From: Acanthaster planci
Taxonomy: Eukaryota > Echinodermata > Asteroidea > Valvatida > Acanthasteridae
Reading direction: 5' to 3'
Assembly (NCBI RefSeq): GCF_001949145.1
Contig: NW_019091365.1
Location: forward strand, 802,033-824,318
Length of the DNA: 22,286 bases
Shown: positions 18,260 through 22,286 of the stretch, piece by piece
Layout of the letters: the number at the start of each line of letters is the position of its first letter
Numbering within the stretch: position 1 is the stretch's first letter
Made by a program: the position numbers and the translations under genes
The notes under the pieces: model-generated
Database searches by the model: none
What the model was told of the DNA's origin: nothing
The model's input: the letters and a program-made list of their open reading frames with translations, nothing else

Positions 18260-21200
18260 CTGTAGGGCAAAGGAAAATGTGGCTGAGTATGTCACTCAAT
18301 CTACTAAAATGGAATTCTAGATATCACGAATACCAAAATAAAACTAAAAGAAGAATGGGTAGTAAACTCACTTTTTAGATATTTGCTTTGGAACACATTC
18401 CTGCAGAAGTGTTGCATTATTACTTTAAGAGTTATTTTCCTCTTAATAAGATACTTGGGCTTTTTGCCAATTGTATAAGCTGCTTATCTGTGAAGGAGTA
18501 TAACAGCCAAGACCCCGCAGTATTCTGAAATAGGCGCCACTTACAGCAATTCCAAAGAAGTCTTGCTTTTTTCCTCTGCCATTGCCATAGTTTGTTCTTG
18601 GGCCACTTTTATCAGATTCTGTGTAAAGAGGAGTTATGGAATGAGAAAAGTTTAAACGAGAGCTAATTTGAAAATACTTATACTAATCCCAGTGACCATA
18701 ATCTTTTCCCAAAAATTATAATAATGAATTAAATGTGATGTAAAGGAGCTACTCATTGGAAGTTATATACGAAGTTGGGAAATTTACGAAGACTTTCTTA
18801 CCAAACTAATATCTACAAGCCACATCCGTCTGAATCAGCCATTTGGGGGGGGGAATGAGTCGCTTAAGTTCTTTTTCCGGGATGGAGAATTAGTGTTTTA
18901 TAGGGCCCTTTGAAAGGGTGAGGCTAAGTATGTTAACACACTTTTGTGAGGAGTGTAGTGATATCGTATGAAGAACTTTGTCCTCATAACCCGTAAACTA
19001 TTTTGCTCACGAGGATAGAGCGTGGCCGCCTTTGGCCGCAGGGATCTGCCAATGGTATAATATGGAATAAAGACGAAAAACGAGATGTCTTTATTAGGGT
19101 GTAAGAATAAATTTCCTTTCAATCAAAACAGCTTTGTATTAGAAACTATTGCTCTATTTATGAATCACAAACCGTCTTCTCTGTGATTAGAAACAGTAAG
19201 TGTGTGCACGTAGTCTGACTAACTTCATGGTTTTGCTGTTGTAGGGTATCCGCTCTCTCCATGGGCTGTGCTTTTCCCATGCCATCTCTTACGCTGGTGT
19301 TGCTCTGAGCGCTATCACCTCGACTTCCGACCGAGAACATAGGAGACGTGGCAGGCGCGACGGTCACCAGTCTCACACTGGGATAGCATCCCACTTTTTC
19401 GCCTGCAGGGGACTGACTCGTTGCCACCACGGTCTCGTCTACCTTCTGCTCTTGGTCTTCGGACTCCTGGCTTGGTGGTCTTGGGGTAGGAGACCGTCTA
19501 CGGGCCAGGCCGCCTCTCCTAACGGTGCAACAGCTGAAAAGACTCCCCATCAGGCGGCCCAGCACCATCGGAGGGGACCTGGTGATGAGTAATGATCGAG
19601 CTCACGGTGAAAGGATCGACTCCGTCATCATGTGACAGCAGACCCGCATGACAAGTTTTTGACATCTTAGCTGAGTTGCATTAGTTTTTTCCCCATACTG
19701 TTTTTTCCCAGTAATCCGCACACTTACGTAAGTTACTTTCTTGTGCCATTTGAGACTCCAACTACGTATACAAGAAAATTAACTGAAATTCTACGAATGC
19801 TGTATACACACCCGAAAACTAATACAATGCCATTAAAAAATTCTGCTCCCATTGTCATCCTGGATGTGCGAGAGCAAAACTTTAAAACTCAGTCTTCACA
19901 TGAAGTCATTTGCCAACTCACTTTTCGGCAAGGCTGTCTTCCAAATTTTGGTCTAACGTGGCCAAGTCCGTAGCCACAGCTGCGATCCTATGCATTCCTT
20001 GTCCCCTTGAAGGTACGGCAGCTTTGTCGTCGACGGGAGCAACCCGGCTGGATCTTAGCACATGATGCCTCCTCGTCGGTACTCTAAGGGGGGAAATTTT
20101 TCAAAGATATTTCTGAACTTTATTTGAGGTCCAAATTCAAGGAATCCAAACAAAAGAAGCACAGAAAAAAATCGCATTATAGAAAACAGCTCCACATCCA
20201 CAATTTTATGTAATGCATCAGAACCTACAATGGAACTATGAACTATTTGCACCTAGAAACAGACTTGCCTGTTGGACTCGGCAGTCCTGGATCCATCTTT
20301 CAATCGCGAGGTCCACGGACAGGGGAACCACCTCTTTCTGTTCCCACGACCACCTCCTTCTCTCTGGGACGGTGTGGGAGAAGGTGGATCAGGGAGCTTG
20401 GTTTGAAGGGGGGCAACTCGGCTGCGTCGGAAAATCCGACCCAATGTGCAAAACAAACCGGACGGACCGGCGGATCGCTCAGACCTGCATATTGTGACAA
20501 AGGGTAAATTACCAACAAAAGTTTGTTTATATCTAGAAGTTGAGAATAACATAACGATCGTGTTAACGAGGTGCATGGTATCTTAATCTCGACGACATCT
20601 GAGTACGACGCGCAACTTTCAACTAATATATATCGACAAAAAATATAACTTGAAAACTAAAAACCAATGCTCCTGTATAATTTTGCACCCTGCGTGCAAA
20701 CATTAGCTATTATGCTTGCCATGGATCCACTTACCTGCTGATGTGTGAGGGGGCATCGATGGGGTTATCCGTAGCTGATGGGCCGAGCCCCGTGCGGTGT
20801 CCACCACCATGACCAACACTACTAAGTGCTAGGCCGCCGACCGATGACTCTCCAGGGTCGCTAGGTTGGACTGATCTGTTTTTGCAAATAAACACATTCA
20901 ACAGAGCACTAGTGTTAAGTTTAGGTAACCTTTCTTCAACGGTTGATGATAATTCTTGTTCTTTTCAATAGTTAAGAACAGTATCATTGGCAACAATTCT
21001 GCGACTTTCAAGCCTGCTTGCTCAATTTTAGCTGGAGACAACGCCCACAGTTCATTCAACGAGTTTGCTATACATTCAAGCTTGCGTCAAAATGTCTACG
21101 TTACCTTCGATTTTATAGTATCTCGTATCTTCGTCTTCAGGACGATTCCAAGTTTCAGAAATAAATGTCCGATATAAGTCCAACCTTAAAGTTTTGTTCT

Positions 21201-21841
21201 CTCATACAAGTAACCCCAAGGTGCTGTACATTCTACAAAGCAGAGACACTTTATCTACATCACCATGATTCAGCGCGACTGACGATACTTGGCTCTATAA
21301 AACCGCTTTTCTACACCTCAGGAAGTTTAGTAGGGATTTTTATTCCGGATATTCAAATGAAAGTCATCCCAACAAAGCATGTTTTTTAATACTCGGCTTT
21401 TTCTCTTTCTCAGCTTGGCTTCGCCTGATTTCTAATGCACAGTAGTTTAGCTGAGTGACTGGATAATGGTTTCAAGATTCTGCTTTATAAACACCCTCAT
21501 TTTGAAAATGTATAAGTCAGAATCACCAGTACAATGAACTACATGCATAAAATGTTCAATTGAGATATGAATATACGGTAGGTCTACATTCAGGGATCAG
21601 TATTTTATAAACGAAGCCTAGGTGCAATAATAACTTTCCATTTGAATGTCTATATATTACCGAGGTTAAGCATTTAATTTCCAATAAACGGTGCGTCCCG
21701 ATTTGAACAAACATATTACAAAATGCTCTAAAATCTAAGGACTTCTGTTTGAAGGTAAAAGAAGAGTAACACGCACATCTGTCTGGCTCCAGTAGTGGCT
21801 CCAGTATATCTAGAGGACTCTTTGGGATCGTATTCAAGCAT
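17341..21841 (-). CDS. Uncharacterised protein-kinase-domain protein, 7 exons, ~643 aa (model)
   Basis: Exons on the minus strand: 21777-21841 (start uncertain), 20735-20875, 20269-20484, 19922-20083, 19224-19578, 18545-18618, 17341-18259. Phases 2,2,2,2,0,2 agree at every junction. The first ~313 residues are low-complexity, basic and Ser/Pro/Gly-rich. Residues 314-338 are a Glu/Lys/Ala/Met-rich segment likely to be helical. Residues about 380-640 are a kinase domain: GRGQSGVV loop, VALKW lysine (~410), KEI glutamate (~426), HCD (504-506) and N511, DLG (534-536), APE (567-569), SD (582), R618. Lengths and residue numbers assume the ATG at 21841. I do not recognise a named orthologue; divergent kinases of this kind are common in marine invertebrate genomes. 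Substrate and location are unknown. Confidence 0.65.
18545..18618 (-). CDS. Kinase-like gene, helical linker exon
   Basis: A 74-base exon with acceptor TTTACACAG and donor GCT|GTAAGT. It encodes NLIKVAQEQTMAMAEEKSKT then SLEL and a split leucine codon. Phase 0 in and 2 out fits both neighbours exactly. The composition suggests a short amphipathic or coiled-coil helix leading to the kinase domain. Confidence 0.75.
18619..19223 (-). other. Kinase-like gene intron
   Basis: A 605-base AT-rich intron. Contains a G-run (18844-18853). No repeat family or RNA gene is recognised. Confidence 0.65.
19224..19578 (-). CDS. Kinase-like gene, large N-terminal-region exon
   Basis: Acceptor ACTCATCACCAG, donor GAA|GTTAGT, 118 codons. 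Begins SPPMVLGRLMGSLFSCCTVR, then a basic/proline-rich part (RRRSPTPRPPSQESEDQEQ) and a Ser/Thr-rich part (SVRLVTVAPATSPMF), ending ADTLQQQNHE. It joins exon 4 in phase 2 and exon 6 in phase 0. If translation could start at the internal ATG at 19550, the product would begin MGSLFSCC, a possible N-myristoylation plus palmitoylation signal; in the full model that segment is internal. Confidence 0.75.
19579..19921 (-). other. Kinase-like gene intron
   Basis: A 343-base intron; nothing notable is seen in it. Confidence 0.6.
19922..20083 (-). CDS. Kinase-like gene, N-terminal-region exon (symmetric 2-2)
   Basis: The acceptor TTTCCCCCCTTAG is strong and the donor is AAAA|GTGAGT. Encodes VPTRRHHVLRSSRVAPVDDK, then PSRGQGMHRIAAVATDLATL and DQNLEDSLAEK. 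No domain is recognised. Its length of 162 is divisible by three with phase 2 on both sides, so it could be skipped without a frameshift. Confidence 0.68.
20269..20484 (-). CDS. Kinase-like gene, N-terminal-region exon with GC donor (symmetric 2-2)
   Basis: Acceptor CACAATATGCAG; donor AACAG|GCAAGT, a GC-type splice site with otherwise perfect consensus. The 216-base exon encodes a basic, Pro/Gly-rich segment, e.g. SGLFCTLGRIFRRSRVAPLQ, PDPPSPTPSQREGGGRGNRK and RWFPCPWTSR. It shares the words SRVAP and SPTP with the next two exons. No domain is recognised. Confidence 0.65.
20735..20875 (-). CDS. Kinase-like gene, N-terminal-region exon (symmetric 2-2)
   Basis: Acceptor TTGCAAAAACAG has a weak pyrimidine tract; donor CAGCAG|GTAAGT is perfect. 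The 141-base exon encodes SVQPSDPGESSVGGLALSSV, GHGGGHRTGLGPSATDN and PIDAPSHIS. It looks like disordered, Gly/Ser-rich sequence. Supported by phase agreement on both sides and absence of stops in this frame. Confidence 0.6.
20876..21776 (-). other. Kinase-like gene intron (if first exon is right)
   Basis: About 900 bases of AT-rich sequence without a recognised exon, repeat or RNA. If the weak exon at 21777-21841 is wrong, part of this could be upstream intron or 5' UTR. Confidence 0.45.
21777..21841 (-). CDS. Kinase-like gene, possible first coding exon
   Basis: The ATG at 21841 (GAA before it, so a purine at -3) opens MLEYDPKESSRYTGATTGAR then Q and two bases of a phase-2 codon, ending at AT|GTGCGT, a weak donor. 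The phase fits the next exon (ATA, Ile). An in-frame TAA lies just upstream, and a CTTCAG acceptor-like word ends 7 bases before the ATG, so there may be a non-coding exon further 5'. This is the weakest exon of the model; a different upstream exon could be used instead. Confidence 0.38.
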
Positions 21842-22286
21842 TTCTCTCTGAAGGCGATAGAATTAAGCTTCGAAATAACTGGCGAAAACGAGCGCAAAAA
21901 AAAGGCTGTTCCGAACTCAATGAGCACAAAACGGTATGTAGCAGTGTTTACGTTTGCAGACATCAAAATCACCCAAGAGCATTATTCTATGCAACGCTTG
22001 CCCTTTTGTTGACTGTTACGTCATAAAAAACGCGCGCGTAAATCTGATGACGCATTACATACCTGCTATCGACGTATCAAATCACGTGTGAGTGATTTCC
22101 TACATTGTAATGATCTAAGCTTTGGTGGTGTCATTGATACTGCATCGATGGATCACCTCGTGTTTGTGATAAAACAAAACACGCCTTACTGATTACGGGA
22201 TTTCTGCATCTCTGTAGGATGCATGGGAGAAATTATGTGATTACCATACCGGCTTTCCGCTCTTCACAACATGTAAATTTATTCCA
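21842..22286 (-). promoter_or_regulatory. Putative 5' flank of kinase-like gene
   Basis: Holds TTACGTCAT (22016-22024, CRE/ATF-like), a CpG-rich CGCGCGCG run (22031-22038), TGACGCA (about 22048-22054) and an E-box CACGTG (about 22083-22088). On the minus strand CAG|GTATGT at 22063 could be the donor of a non-coding first exon spliced to the acceptor at 21848. All are short words that occur by chance, so promoter function is only an inference from position. Confidence 0.25.

Noticed and set aside
20213-20507. Plus-strand open frames over 20.2-20.5 kb
   Set aside because: Antisense of the minus-strand exon 20269-20484, which has matching splice sites and phase.

Overview
The window is animal nuclear DNA: AT-rich, intron-rich, with short coding exons bounded by GT-AG (once GC-AG) splice sites, many short foldback transposon remnants, a tRNA-derived SINE, and a very frequent palindrome ACATGTA/ACATGTACATGT. 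No bacterial operon, CRISPR array, rRNA or intact transposase gene is visible. The texture (dispersed ACATGTA palindromes, T-run/G-run junctions, GGGCCCAATTTCATGG-type MITEs, a SINE with a TTTTCTCCGGGTACTCCGG core) suggests a marine invertebrate, most likely a non-vertebrate deuterostome such as a sea star. That placement is an impression from base patterns and was not tested by any search.

Two genes are supported, both on the minus strand and arranged head to tail. (1) From 14798 down past the left edge lies a single-copy-type GGA adaptor (Golgi-localised, gamma-ear-containing, ARF-binding protein). Ten coding exons encode 386 complete codons: VHS domain, GAT domain and the first part of the clathrin-binding hinge. 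The rest of the hinge and the gamma-ear are off the left edge. Every exon junction keeps the frame and matches the family order. (2) From about 21841 (start uncertain) to the stop at 17341 lies a seven-exon gene for a protein of about 643 aa. It has a long basic, Ser/Pro-rich N-terminal region, a short helical segment and a C-terminal protein-kinase domain with an altered catalytic loop (HCDLQCNN) and DLG in place of DFG. I do not recognise this gene by name; the exon chain is derived from splice sites and phase agreement.

Layout: 1-14798 GGA exons and introns, the introns carrying several MITE/foldback elements (3899-4148, 4180-4336, 4903-5223), a SINE (6262-6546), a degenerate palindromic repeat field (7237-7531) and most of the ACATGTA palindromes; 14799-17340 intergenic DNA, holding two inverted ~170-bp elements, a pentamer repeat with hairpin, and a second copy of the 4.9-kb foldback family; 17341-21841 kinase-like gene; 21842-22286 putative 5' flank with CRE-like and E-box-like words. 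The two genes have no evident functional link; GGA sorts cargo at the trans-Golgi network and the kinase-like protein is uncharacterised.
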